This document shows, piece after piece, positions 12,911 through 25,690 of a stretch of 64,000 nucleotides of DNA. The DNA is taken from positions 21,099,237 to 21,163,236 of the forward strand of contig NC_079372.1 of assembly GCF_021018895.1 (NCBI RefSeq), written 5' to 3'. The position numbers and the translations under genes were made by a program. How positions within the stretch are numbered: the first letter of the stretch is position 1; each line of letters starts with the position of its first letter. The stretch is from Seriola aureovittata. Taxonomy: Eukaryota > Chordata > Actinopteri > Carangiformes > Carangidae. The notes under the pieces are model-generated. The model had not been told where the DNA came from. It did not search any database and was given only the letters and a program-made list of their open reading frames with translations.

Positions 12911-13659
12911 TTACGTCTGAAAAGGTTTGGCAAAACCAAACACTGAAGAGTTTGTCACTGAGACTGAACTTGCACTTTGTCTCAGGTAATGTTACCTGTA
13001 GGCGTCCGTCAGCGTTTCAGCTTCAGCCCGGTTGTTATGCCGTCGCTCGAGGACACGTGGACAAACCGCTGCGACTCAAATGCTGTAAAAATGTCAACTA
13101 TAATTGCTCTTATATTTCCTCTGCAGCAGGTGGGTTGTTGAAGGCCGCCCCTGCTCTCCTCACTGTCACCTGTCACCTCCTTTCAATTGTCACTTAAGTT
13201 TATAGAAAAACTCGAGATACACCTGTTTATCCAGTCATAATGGGCTGGTAACTGTTTACATTTGAAGAGGAGGAAGATACATGTTGTTCAATCACTAATA
13301 CTACTCTAATACCCTGCCTCACCTGAAATCATCCTGTTAACCACACCCAGGTTATATAACCCCGCCCTCTCTCTCCAAACCACTGGGAACAAAGAACCAC
13401 TGTGAGCTGAAGGACGGACTTTTCAGACCTTTTGTTATTTTATTTGGTTAATATTAAAGCACTTAATTGTTTGGCTCTTGAATGTTTATATGCATTACGT
13501 TACATTAGATTCCTGTTTAGTACCCGGAGGGTGGAGGAAACACAAACAGAGGAATGAAGAAAAAAAACAAAGCAGATGGCTGATGGATTCTCTCTCATGC
13601 ATTTAAAAGCTTTACAGCCATTAAAAGCTGACTGGAGTACAGATTATCTCACCTGTAAG

Positions 13660-13660
<1 letters not shown>

Positions 13661-13735
<75 letters not shown>

Positions 13736-13813
13736 TTGTACTATATGTATCCTGTTGTGATAGTGTCTTTAATCCGTACAATATAGATCCAGTTTTGTTC
13801 CCTTGAGACTGCA

Positions 13814-13844
<31 letters not shown>
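13661..13844. repeat. (CA)n array followed by (GT)n array
   Basis: CA array 13661-13732, 83 bp of unique sequence, then GT array 13816-13844. The two are complementary on the same strand. Confidence 0.95.
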
Positions 13845-13845
<1 letters not shown>

Positions 13846-13979
13846 GCATCAGACCGTGATGCAGAGCAGCTCTCAGCTCATGTATTATACATGAGTGATA
13901 TGTCCTGATGTCAGTGGTAATCTGCTCATCAGACCATTACAGTGCCACTGTGCCCAGACTCTGCTGTCTGAGACCAGCT

Positions 13980-14300
13980 ACAGCTCAGACCCGGATCCCA
14001 AAAGTCAATCGCCCCCTGGTCGCTGGCTGCAGGATAGTTCATAAACCCCGCCCCCTTCCATGTTAGCCAATGAGACATGGGTCAAACTAAAACATCAAAG
14101 TACATGACAAATACATTTTTCCCAAACGTGGTCTCGGTCATTTTCAGTAGCTGTTATCACGCTGAATAACAGCTGATGTTCAAATTGTCATGTTCCTGAT
14201 AAGTTTGGTTTTAATCAGTTCTTTGATTCTATAAAACGAGAGTGTGACATCATGATTGACAGCTGGGATTGAGTCAGATGGGTGTATGTTCGGGAGATGG
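13980..14300. repeat. Probable teleost dispersed repeat
   Basis: tcccaaaagtcaatcgcccc, ctggctgcaggatagttcat, aaaccccgcccccttccatg and ttagccaatgagacatgggt resemble a common fish repeat. There is only one copy in the window, so this rests on memory. A CTCF-like motif is at 14008-14022 on the minus strand. Confidence 0.4.
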
Positions 14301-15949
14301 CAGCGCACGGAATATCTTAGCTTTGTTTACACACAGTGGGAGGAAGTGGAGACGCGGCGGCCATCTTTATTTACTGTTGCCGGTTTAAACTGAAACAGAA
14401 GGTTTTTTGTGAATTATTTCATTTGGCAAACCGTCCGACATTAGCCGAGATATTTCAATCGACCAAAGAGGAAACAGTCAGAGTCTCTTGTTTTGAGATT
14501 GGATTAATCTCTGAACATTTTGAAAAAGATGTGTAGCTGTGTGTCTCACAACGATCTCTTCAGAGGTGAATCTGCTGCTTCAAAGTTATTTCTGTGACAT
14601 TAAGCTGTAGGATCAGTGGAAGTGGAAGTGTAGAAAACTTTACACTAATATCACGACGCTGTGAGTAGCCAGATCATTATCATCATTAAATGTTTGCGCA
14701 GTAGTGGATTTGAGCACAGACATGGACTCTGTTTCACGGTGACATTTCTGAGTGTTTCTAGTGTCACATGAATGAAGTTCCCTGGATGATTGTTAATCCG
14801 CTCAGCCGACTGTGCGGCAGCTTCGGCCCCTCTGCGGCGTCTCTGCTGGTTCCTGGGTGTGGAGCAGATGAAGCGAGGAGGCTTGAGGCGGCCAATAAGG
14901 GCGTTTAAATTTTTTAAAAGCACAGAGAGACTTTGAGTTCAACTGCTTTGCACTTTGCTTCTGGTAGATTCTGGTTCATACGACCCTGAAAATCCTCTTC
15001 AGCTCCTTTTAGAGTAAAGTTTTGGAACCTTTGCATAACATTAAATTTCTTGAGTCTCATCCTTATAATCAATCAAATCTCCAACATTCAAGTCAGGCTT
15101 CTTTCCCGTGCTTCTCCTCCTGGAACTGCTCCACAGTGTCAGACTTACATGAGCTGAAACTCTCCATCCAGCAGGTCATTTGTTCGTCGTGTCGTTCCGT
15201 CTTTTATTTCCTGGTTCAAACTCTTGCAGTCGAACTCGTCTCTGAAATCAGACGAGACAAAGGGGCGGATATCCACGCAGTGATTCACGACGCAGAGAGC
15301 TCAGCGCCGTGTGGGTGATCCAGACGCGCTCGTTGATTGGTGCTCCCTCTCAGCGCTGGCAGCTCTAACCGCACCACAAGTGTGAAGTATTAAAGTGTGA
15401 ACGCAGAGTCCCAGCGTTTTCCTCTCTGTCCGCTCTGATGTCACTGTCGAGGCTTAAAAACCTTTTAGGAGGATTTTCATATTTCATCTTCAAAAGAGAG
15501 AAAGACTGGAGAAACTCCAAACTGCCAAACACATGAAATATAAATTAGCCTTGTCTTTTTGCTGCGAGACGATCACAGCTGGAGGCTACATATTCTACAA
15601 AGGCTGAAGTTCAGCTGAGCTTCATTATTCTTTCTCACTGTGAAAAATAAACAATATCTGAGGTCATTATGTCCCAGTTTAACGTTCACCTCGTCTGTTT
15701 TAACTATTATAAAAACATTCTCATCATCTTTTTCTGCTTCATTGTACTTTTTTAACCACAGCCAGGAATTCTGGGACAGCGCCCCAAATACACTTCCACA
15801 CGGTGGAAGAAAAATCACCTTTTCTAAAAGAGCAGGATGAGATTCAAAAGTTTCTCATCTTTATTTTTATCACAGATTCGTCATCCCTCACGTTGTCTGG
15901 AGGAAGACTGTTGGTATTTAGTTCACGGTATAAAAATCCTCGTGCACAC

Positions 15950-16030
15950 AAGACATCACGCTCAAGGTTAACTTCCTGGCTTTTTACAGAACTTTCAACT
16001 GCATTACAAGGTCTTCGTCGGGAGTGTGTT
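15950..16030. repeat. Short dispersed repeat (AACTCAAGGTCCACT type)
   Basis: cacgctcaaggttaacttcc, tggctttttacagaactttc, aactgcattacaaggtcttc. Similar segments lie at 17217-17290 and 55633-55700 (ctcaaggtccactcactggc). Confidence 0.4.
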
Positions 16031-16661
16031 CAGTTGCTGCCATGTAACCAAAGTAAAGTATATCCTGAGGCATCTGGGAGGTGTGCAGAGCTCAGGTGGG
16101 CCGCAGGTAGAACGGTACCACATGGAGGCGTCGGCTACAGAACCTTTATTGTTTATTTTCTAGCTGTTGTGATGGAACAGATTTTGTTTTCAAAATTAAT
16201 ATTGTTTGTTTTTATGATTGGAGCTGACCTGGAGACCTGGAGCTCCAGCTGTTTCAGGAAGTTGTTGCATGGGACAAGAGTCACTGTGGATGAAGAGACT
16301 TAAACTTAACCTGCAGGAAGCCGCAGTCCCGCCCACACTGATTGATTGACAGTTGTGCAGACACGATGCAGCCAAAACAAAGATGGTCTCCATTAAGATT
16401 TAATAAAGAGTCTTCGGCAGTTTCGCAGAGTCTTCGCGAGCCACCTGGACTGACCCTGTGAGTGTTTACTACCCGTGGATGAGAGTTTCCATGGTAACGG
16501 AGGATGATTGATGTGGAGGTTTAGTGCTGACGGATGATGAATCTGAGCTCTGCTGTGTATCGACGCCTCTCTCTGCAGTGGCGGCGTCGACTGCACGAAA
16601 ACCACGGCGAGCAGATTAACTTGGGTCATTTGTAAAACACACATGTAGGAGGGGGTCACAG

Positions 16662-16663
<2 letters not shown>

Positions 16664-16718
<55 letters not shown>

Positions 16719-16753
16719 TGCGTGCGTGTGTGTGCGTGCGTGTGTGTGTGTGT
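16664..16753. repeat. (GT)n / (GCGT)n microsatellite
   Basis: GT array with internal gcgt units, alternating purine-pyrimidine throughout. Confidence 0.95.
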
Positions 16754-16963
16754 TCCTTCCTTCACGTCCTCCTTGTCTTTTTCCCTCCTCTCCTCACCTC
16801 TCTTTCCCTCTCCCTCTCCTCCTCCTCCTCTGGATCCAGAGTGAGGCTGTGTGTGTGACATCATCACCGCGCTGCCGGCTCTTGTTGTGATGTGGAAGTG
16901 GAGACGTGGAAAATGAGTAGCTGGCATGGCACCTCCCGCTGATGCTCGTCTGGCTGCACCGTG

Positions 16964-17009
16964 GTTACCATGGCTACATTGCCGGTGTCATGTGCGTTGC
17001 TATGGTTAC
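16964..17009 (-). promoter_or_regulatory. Pair of RFX X-box-like sites
   Basis: The reverse complement of 16996-17009 is GTAACCATAGCAAC, an exact X-box. GTTACCATGGCTAC at 16964-16977 is a second site with one mismatch. The two are 18 bp apart. Confidence 0.4.
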
Positions 17010-17049
17010 GCTGCTACTGTGATGTCCCACAGCAGCTGTAAGCCTGGCG

Positions 17050-17087
17050 GGGAGAGAGAGAGAGAGAGAGATAGAGAGAGAGAGAGG
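17050..17087. repeat. (GA)n microsatellite
   Basis: GA array with one at interruption. Confidence 0.92.
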
Positions 17088-18288
17088 CACTGTTTCATGT
17101 AGAAATGAAGCAATTAAAAAAATAGAGAAAGAGACATACCTTGATTGTTTATGGTGATTTATGACTCGTGTTAGTTCTCACAGTTGTAGTTTGATCCTGT
17201 GAACGCACGACATTCACTAAACTCAAGGTTCACTTACTAGCTTTTTTTTTGGAGCCTTTGACCACATCTCTCTGCTTCATCCACCTGGAATTCACCACAA
17301 AGCTCCTTATAAATTAATTCATTGGCTCCTCTTGTTCATTTTAGATTCTTAATCTCTGACCTTTTAACTTCTGTTTGTATCTGTGTTAATTGATTCTCGT
17401 AATTTTTTAATCAATTGTATTTATATGTTTGTTCTTTTTTAACTGGTATTTTTATCTACTCGACATCATTGTAAAGGAGTGTTTAATCCTCAATGATTGT
17501 CGCGTTTAAATAAAGACATACAGTATATATTAAATGAATCATACAGTCAGAAGCTCAGGGTGAAGTTTAAGATTAGAGTTCGTCAGTACAGTTTTTTTTT
17601 TGGGTCACGTGTAAAAAAATAAAAACTATTTCTGGCTCAAATTAAACGAACAAAATCAAATTTTTTTAATACTTTTTAATCCAAAATTCTGTGGACAGGA
17701 CGGAGTTACAGTTGGATGGTTTAAACAGCCTGTGAAGTCGTGTAGCTACCATCACTATTATATTGCATCATATCATTATAATTATTATTATTACCTAAGT
17801 GCTTCTCTGGCTGACTGTTGAGCTGGAGCCTCGGGCCTGTTGTAACGAGAAGAGTTACATGACGATGATGATGATGATCTCCTAGCATGCCCGCTCATAG
17901 TATTTCATCTTCTCTGTTTCATAGTTGTGAGTCTGTGTTGCATAATTCACAGTCCCATACTTCCATTGTGCCGAGCTCATTAGGACGGATCAGCGCTCAG
18001 TCGTGTTTTGACAGGACGGTTTGTTCGTCCCTCCTCTCTGTCTGTCCTCTCTCTCTCTCTCTCTCTCTCTCTTTCATTCTCTCTTCATCTCTTCTTTCTG
18101 CTCTCTTCTTTTTCCCATCTCCACCTTCCTCCCTGCCGCTCCTCTTCCTCAGCTCTGGAGAAATGTGCCTGATCTTGCTGCGAGCGTTTGGCAGCTTCAC
18201 CTTCACAATCGTTTCACAATCATTTTGTGGCACAAGTCATCTCCTCCCTTTTTCTTACTGTGATTTCTCCCATGTTTCGAAATGTCTG

Positions 18289-18290
<2 letters not shown>

Positions 18291-18370
<80 letters not shown>
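18291..18370. repeat. (CA)40 microsatellite
   Basis: Pure 80-bp CA array; a shorter CT array is at 18047-18072. Confidence 0.95.
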
Positions 18371-18373
<3 letters not shown>

Positions 18374-18656
18374 CCTTCCTCATGGTCGACACACAGAAAA
18401 GCCACAACCAGAGAAATCAATTGACCTCAAAATCTGATTTAGATTAAACATTAAGAATTCTTTGCCGACTGCCATATTGTGTGGAAACATCTGCTTTTAC
18501 ACTTTTTATATTCATTTTAATTACAGCAAAACTAAAAAACGTGACAATGATCTTTTTAATTAGAAAACATTTTTACCTTGAATAACTATAATATTATATA
18601 ACTTTCTATATTTTTACAATAAGAATATAAAAATATCCCCCCTAACTATTAGAAGC

Positions 18657-19100
18657 ACAGACTGTAAATAAAGATGAATGTTGTCTCTGTGACGTCACCC
18701 TCAGGTTTCTGAAGCTCAGAGTGAGCTGCTCCGCCGTCGCCATCTTGGCAGTGTCTGACTCCGCCCCTATCTCCCAGCTAATCCATAAATGGTCAAAGAG
18801 GAAGGTTGTGTGGAGCTGAGACTTTAGTGCATGTTGATTTGTGGCAAGCATACTCTCACCCACCTGTCACTCAAAGAGGCCACGCCCTCAATCCTCCATA
18901 ACTTTAGTCCTTAATAAAATGTAAACAGGTGAGTTATATAAACAGGTGTCATGAAGGAGGAAATTAGCTCTAGAGACCAAAACAGTTGTAAAGTTGGACA
19001 TTGCAACATGGGAGTCTATGGGGACTGACTCGCTGTTGGAGCCAGACTCTAGTGGCCATTAGAGGAACTGCAGCTTCTGGTTCTTCAGGACCTGCTCATG
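18657..19100 (+). repeat. Dispersed repeat family C, forward copy
   Basis: Contains ccgtcgccatcttggcagtg, ctgactccgcccctatctcc, acaggtgagttatataaaca and ccagactctagtggccatta, ending ctggttcttca. The reverse complement of essentially the whole unit is at 23983-24356; a 5' fragment is at 7150-7290. Confidence 0.75.
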
Positions 19101-19352
19101 CTCTGTCACATACTGAGGGATATGCTGTTTACTGTGACTGTAATACTGTGTTAAGAGGTTTGTTCATATCCACAGAGACACTCGATCACAGGGTGTCAAG
19201 TGTTGAACCTGAACGCAGCCTGAACCACTCGTACCTGAGTGGGAACAGCTCTTCTTACTGTTCCTTATACTCTCTGTACATCAGCTCTATCTATACATCT
19301 AATCTGTGTCTGCTAACTGGTGAATGATGTAACTGGGATAGGACAGGCTCTG

Positions 19353-19383
<31 letters not shown>

Positions 19384-20236
19384 GATCACTCCGATGGTCA
19401 GGTTATGTAAAAGACGCTGAGCAGCAGCGACAGTCGTTTCTGTTTGGAGGATTAAATCTGATCCTGTTTGTGTGTGTGTGTGTGTAATCATTGACTTATT
19501 TTATATTAAATTAACTTTCAACATATAAAGTGAGTGTTATTGTTTCCTAAGTGAAGCTTCCTGGTGTTGCTGTCAGAGGTCGTGATGATTGACTTGTAGC
19601 GCGGCGGTGAGCCTCACCCAGTCATCCGGAGCAGAAACACTGGCTGGATGGGTAATGGGCCAGAATGGAGCTGTGGGGATCTGGAGCTCGACTGAGCCGA
19701 GAGGAGAGAAGCTCTAATGTGATCACACACTGACTGGAATAGATAAAAGGAGAGGGATTATTAAGTGATGGTGGCGGAGGGAGGGACTGATTGTGTGACC
19801 GCCTAAAGAGAAAAGTGGCTTCAAGGGCTGCTGTGTGAACAAATGTGGAGGAGAGGAACAAGAGATGAACAAAGAGAAGGAAGAAACGACTCTGATTTTT
19901 ACTGACCTGACCCAGCAGACAGAGCAGGAGGGATTCAGTTAGATATGACAGAGAATGTGTTTTACTGAAATGTGCAGTGCAGACCTGGGATTTAATTCCT
20001 GGAAGTGTTATTTCTGTCCCCTCTCCTCTCCAGCTGAATGGCTGCAGTCTGGTGTGGATGACGCTCGCCCTGTCAGGAGCTTTCAGCCGGGTCCGGCTCT
20101 TATTTGTCGTCATTCCCTCATGTGGTTTCTTATCAGATGTTTCTTATCAGAATGAAATAAATTCAGCTTGTTGTAGGGCAGAGGTTTTCAAAGTGGGAGG
20201 TGGGCCTCATCGGGGGGATGGGGGGGCCTCAGACAA

Positions 20237-20674
20237 CGTCCACACGACTACGTTTTCATTTTAAAATGGCGTGTTCAAACGAAAATCCAGAATATCACAC
20301 CTGAAAACACATACTGACAAATCGTGTACACTGAGCATGTGTGAGCCGGTGTAAACAGGAAGTAGATTGTCTCCTCTGCAGTAAATCCTCTGAAGGAGGA
20401 ACAGCAAAGACAGTTGTAGAGTTACAGAGAATGTAAGTGAACAGCAGCTGCTAGCAAAGACAACAAGGTCATTCATTATCATGTTGTATGCTCCACTGGT
20501 AGTCCAGGCTGATGAGAGCCAATCAGGAGAGGCCGTGGCTGTGACCTCATCGTTTACAACCCCAGAGTTTTCACAATAAAACACAACCCCAGAGTTTTCA
20601 CAATAAAACAGGTCCAGCAGCGTTTCCAAAACTCTCTGTTTTCAGTTCTATAAAAGTCTGGAGTCGTGTGGACG
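20237..20674. repeat. Repeat bounded by 12-bp inverted CGTCCACACGAC
   Basis: CGTCCACACGAC at 20237-20248 and GTCGTGTGGACG at 20663-20674 are exact inverted repeats, each near an acgttttc / gaaaacg motif. The interior holds a block (gtagtccaggctgatgagag to gtggctgtgacctcatcgtt) also present at 9888-9987, and a 27-bp tandem duplication (accccagagttttcacaata, 20559-20610). This resembles a non-autonomous DNA transposon; no transposase frame is present. Confidence 0.6.
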
Positions 20675-22229
20675 GGAGGCGAAAACGTAGGAATAGAGAT
20701 GCGTTTTACTGCAGCGTAGCACTGTGGATGGAACCTCAGTGCATGGAAGGAAGTTATTACATTAGTTATCAAAAGGAGATCATAGATTAGCCTAAATGTG
20801 TGTAATTTGATTAAACAGATGAGGAGGGACCTTTTTTATGAATTTAAATTTAGTCTCAAGTTAATGTCAAACAGCAGTATCAGGATATATTGGCTCAATT
20901 GTTGAGTGTGTATGTGATCAAATAACATAATGATGATCCCATAGGCATCCTGGAAACAAAGCAAGTAAATTAAGGTGGGGTGAGGTTTGTCTGGGGGGAG
21001 GATGTGGCGTACACATATAAATGCCAGAAAATGGATTGTGTGAGGTCGTGGTAACTCTAACTTTACCATCAGCAGTACCAGTATATCTCTTAGTTTTGTT
21101 AAATGTCAGTGTAAAGATGTGTTATGTAACAATGAGCTGCATTGCTAATGTACTGTTAGTTATGCACTGACACTGGTCACGCTGGAAATGTGGGTTTTTT
21201 TTATTGGATTAAAATTGAGGTCAGGCTTTAACAGCTGTTTCAAATTGTATCTTCAACCATTAAAATGTGAAAATATGACAATATTAACTCTGAGTCATCG
21301 CTGTTAAAAGGTATCAGCAAGAAGACTGTTTTCCACATTGCATTGTAGTTTTCAGGAGCAACCAAGTTGGATTTGATTGGACAGGATCTTTTAAACTGTA
21401 AAAAAGGAAGAAAACGTGCTTAATTTACTACCTACTTAATTCCTTCCCATTAATATCTACCATTATGAATCAGTTGAGATTTAATTCTTTGGCGGCTTTA
21501 ATTTCTTTCTCTTCATATCAATATTTTAATTCTGGATTGAAAAAAAATGAGAGAGATAAGAAAATAAAATAAGACATGTGAAGAAAGTGAGATAGAGCGA
21601 GCATGAAGAGCACAGGTACAGAGAGAGAGAGTGGGGTGAGATGAAGGTTGAATGGGTGTGTGTAGATAAACAGGTGGAGAAGAAAATGAAAGGTAGAAAT
21701 ATGGTGATGGGAACATATGAGATGGAATAAGAGGAGGAAGAGAGAAGAGTGAGAGGACAGTGATCCTGCAGTAAGAGAGATTTATCTCTGTCCTTCTGTC
21801 TGATGGCAGAGGACACCAGTGGACCTTTATAGAGACCACAGTCTCATCAGGAGACCATGACGCCGCTGTAGGTCGAGGCTGATGGAGGAATCTGTTAACA
21901 GGTTAAGAGGCTCTGTGATGTTTTATAATTTAAGGACTGAGCTGATCTCATTCAGAGTAATTAATAACGTGAACGTTGGTGGTTTGGATTCTTGCTCAAG
22001 GACAAAGCAGATGTAAATTAGTGGACACACATTCGACTTTTATCTCAACTGCCACTTCTAAATATGGATTATATAATAAAATATAATATAAAATATAATA
22101 AGAGTTCTCTAAACAACAGATGGGTTTTGCTTTCTATAAATGGATTCACCACATTAGTTTTAACTTCTTAATTAATTCAAGAGGCTCAAAACTGAGACAG
22201 TTCAGTTCTAGTCGGGGTCAGAAAATAAA

Positions 22230-22770
22230 ACTCTGTAAAAATCCTCTGCATTGATTCATATTTAGTTTAACATGGTTTTTATCTCCTCTTACTTCCTGGT
22301 TGAGAAATCTGGGTCAGGCCTTGAGCCCCGCCCACCACCTGCTGGCTCCAGGTGGACAGGTGAAAGAGCAGAGAGCATCAAGATGGTGAGAGCAGGAAAC
22401 ATCAGAGAGACTCAGCCACATGTTTGAGCCTCAGTCAGACCCAGACTCAGAGGAGGAGTCTGTTGAGACCAGAACCAGAGACTAGCAGAGGGGTCAGAAC
22501 CGTTAGCATCTTTGCAGAGCAGTTAGCAAAATTTGAATATTTTAAGAACTGTTAGCGCAGTTAGCATCCTTTGAGAACGATTAGTGAAGTTAGCACCTTT
22601 TCAGAATGGTTAATGTTGTTAACATCTCTTCCGAACGGTTAGTGTAGTTAGCATCTTTTATTTGTTCATGTTGTTTGTTAGCTTATAACTGGCAGTGGCT
22701 GACATAGTGTTAGCGTTTGTGCTAATGCTATCTCTCATTGGTCCACTGCAGTTCAAGGTGGATTATAATA
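22230..22770 (+). repeat. Dispersed repeat family B, copy with expanded GTTAGC array
   Basis: Same 5' blocks as copy 1. Between 22500 and 22660 the segment reading roughly agaacggttagcgcagttag is repeated about five times with divergence, where copies 1 and 5 have one. The 3' end stops early at cactgcagttcaaggtgg. Confidence 0.72.
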
Positions 22771-23123
22771 ATAACAAAGAATATTTGAACATTTAATGTG
22801 ATTTATTATTTGTTTTTCAAATGTGCAGTGTGATTTTATTCACTGTACTGAAATTAACTGTAGCTGTGTGAAATAATACACAAATGTAAAATGGACAAAT
22901 ATAAATAGTTTGTAGTTGATGGTCTAAAATATTGGAAAACTGGTTTATTTGAAATCAAATAGAGGAATCTGTTCCAGTGTCACACCAACAGTCGGCCTCT
23001 TTTTAAGTGGAGAATAAAGCGTTATAGAGGAAATCAGCTCGGCAAACAGGAGATCACTGAATGCACTTTACTGACATCATCTCATAAGATTTGTGGCCTG
23101 AACTTCAAAAACATTTCAAACAG

Positions 23124-23137
23124 CACACACACACACA

Positions 23138-23224
<87 letters not shown>
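23124..23224. repeat. (CA)n microsatellite, about 100 bp
   Basis: CA array with a single cata interruption. Confidence 0.95.
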
Positions 23225-23227
<3 letters not shown>

Positions 23228-23982
23228 CTCTCTCAAAGACAGTTTCCCTGCAGCAGCTTTAAAAGTACAAAGAGTCCTTTGAAAGTGTCCTGTCGTCAGA
23301 GTCAGGCCACTGAGGATTTGTCCTCTCCAGCTACAGGACAGCACACCTGCCCTTCACGGACACCTGGATTCAACCGCTCACTGAAATGTGCTGTGCGCTC
23401 AGTGCAGTGTCATCAGGGTGAGCTGTTAGGACACATAATGGAGGGAATTATATCAGCGCTGCAGTGCACAAGGCCAGAGCATCACTGGTTAAACGGTCAA
23501 TATCTACAGTGTTACAGATCATTAACCTGCACATGCTAAGTCTGCTGCAGAGGAGCTCACTGTTATTGTACGAGAGGACGAGGAGGCAGCGGTGTGAACA
23601 CGCTGCTAATAACATGTTTCCCATAAAAACAGACACAAAAAATTGATGAGTCACCCAGTTATTAATTATCTCAGCCTGCTGATGAACGTCCTGATGGTGT
23701 AGTGCTTCCAAAATAGGCCCTGGATGTTCCTTCAAATAGGCTGTCTCATAATTAGCACAAACATCGCCCACGGCTGCAACGAGCGAGCCTGGACTTCAAC
23801 CATATGTGATCATAAATAGAAAAAAAACTCTACTATTAAACAGCCCTTCCTGTCAGAGGTATCTACTGTTTCTATGCGAATTTTCAGCTGCTTAATAGCT
23901 GCATATAAATCAAATAAAAATCATTATGATATGTTTTTGGAAATTGAAAGACAAAGAAAAAAAGGAGAGCAAGCATCAACAG

Positions 23983-24356
23983 TGAAGAACCAGAAGCTGC
24001 AGTTCCTCTAATGGCCACTAGAGTCTGGCTCCAACAGTGAGTCAGTCCCCATAGACTCCCATGTTAAAATGTCCAACTTTACAGCAGAAATAAACATGTT
24101 TACAGCCTGGTACAAAAAGAGTTTTGGTCTCTAGAGCTAATTTCCTCCTTTGTGACACCTGTTTATATAACTCACCTGTTTACATTTTATTAAGAACTAA
24201 AGTTATGCAGAATTGGGGGCGTGGCCTGTTTGAGTGACAGGTGGGTGAGAGTATGCTTGACACAAAGTCTCAGCTCCACACACGCCCCAGTCTTTTTCTC
24301 ATATTTGGATTAGATGAGAGGGAGTTAGAGGTGGAGTCAGACGCTGCCAAGATGAA
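23983..24356 (-). repeat. Dispersed repeat family C, inverted copy
   Basis: Reads gaagaaccagaagctgcagt, taatggccactagagtctgg, acctgtttatataactcacc and gtggagtcagacgctgccaa, the reverse complement of the 18657 copy. The two copies form an inverted pair about 4.9 kb apart. Confidence 0.75.
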
Positions 24357-24678
24357 TCCCAAAATTCACCTTTCACATACTTGTATGGTGTATTGAACAG
24401 AGCAGCGTGTCAGAATGACAGTTGGCTGCCTGGTAAATCGACTGTTCAGTGCAGGAGCTGGGGGTCGGGATTTACGAGCATTTTATGGTAATGTGCCTCT
24501 CCGTGTTATCTGTGTGTGCTGGGAGCACGCCGGTGATTCCCTCCTCAGTTCTCTGAGGGTTTGGTAAAGCAACTTCGTGCTACTCTGTCAAACTGAGGTC
24601 AAAAATTAATGGCTACCCTCTCGTTGGTCCCAGCACTGATTTGATCGGAGCAGTGGAGCAGAACGAAGTGGTCTAGCG

Positions 24679-24686
24679 TGTGTGTG

Positions 24687-24727
<41 letters not shown>
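24679..24727. repeat. (GT)n microsatellite
   Basis: GT array with one gcgt unit. Confidence 0.93.
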
Positions 24728-24730
<3 letters not shown>

Positions 24731-24991
24731 TTTTCCTTTCCAGGGTCTGAATCTCTGCCAGAGGCTTTACCACAGTAATTTATGGCAGCAGAGACAGAGA
24801 GAGACACACCGGCCTTTAAATATAACAAGTGAACGGAGGGTTCTGCTGTTGTCACTGCTGCAAGATTGAATGTGTGTTTTTGGTTCATTTAAAGGGAGAG
24901 AAAACAAAAATCCTGATTTCTTTCTCAACCTCATTATTGTAAACAATGTGATCCTGCTCAAACATACCTGTATCTCCCAAAGTTAAAACAA

Positions 24992-25290
24992 CATAGGACA
25001 GACTCAGAACAGGAGTCTGTTGAGACCAGAATCAGAGACTGGCGGAGATATCATAAGGGTTAGCGCAGTTAGCATCGTTTTTTAGAATGGTTAGCATAAT
25101 TAGCATCGTTTTTCAGAGCAGTTAGCACAGTTATCATCTTTTCACAACGGTTAGCGCTTTTCACAACGGATATCTTGGTTAGCATCTTTTATTTGTTTAT
25201 GTTGTTTGTTAGCTTGTAACTGGCAGTGGCTGACACAGTGTTAGCTGTTGTGCTAATGCTAACTCTGTTAAACACTGGATTTTCAGAAGG
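24992..25290 (+). repeat. Dispersed repeat family B, partial copy with expanded array
   Basis: Begins in the middle of the unit (gacagactcagaacagga), carries about four gttagc-containing subunits (25050-25190), then the tgttgtttgttagcttgtaa block. Confidence 0.65.
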
Positions 25291-25369
25291 TCTATAATAT
25301 AAGAATCAGAGTCTGATGACGGTTATCTGATTGTTGTTTTTTTTTTTTTTTGAGGGGTTGTTATTTTTC

Positions 25370-25690
25370 TCTGAACATCAGTTGCATGTGACGTTGTTGT
25401 CAGGTGACCTCTAGTAGCCGTCGTAGTTGTGAGAGGAGCAAAGGAGGAAGTCATGTGACGTCGTACAAAGAGAGTCCACATCAGAAGGATGGTGGTTAGT
25501 TTTCGTTTTTTTAAACTTAACCAATCTGTGAGCGTTCCATTAGCTTAACCGCGTGTTTATTAGTGTAACCACGACGCCAAAGGCCCTGGTACACTTAGCA
25601 AGTTTATTGTTGTAACCATGACAACAAGGGTCCAGTACACTTCAGGAAATGCTCCTAGGGGTGTTATGAGAGGGACAAAATTACTTGTTG
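25370..25690 (+). repeat. Dispersed repeat family E, copy 1 (diverged)
   Basis: ggtgacctctagtagccgtc, catgtgacgtcgtacaaaga, ttgtaaccatgacaacaagg and gctcctaggggtgttatgag line up in order with the copy at 37660-38000. Confidence 0.5.

Noticed and set aside
15803..16303. 166-codon + strand frame
   Set aside because: No recognisable domain, overlaps a short dispersed-repeat fragment, and base composition is that of the intron.
20170..20232. Possible start of a second hAT-like element (gcagaggttttcaaagtggg)
   Set aside because: Resembles a known transposon end but no matching opposite terminus or target duplication was found nearby.
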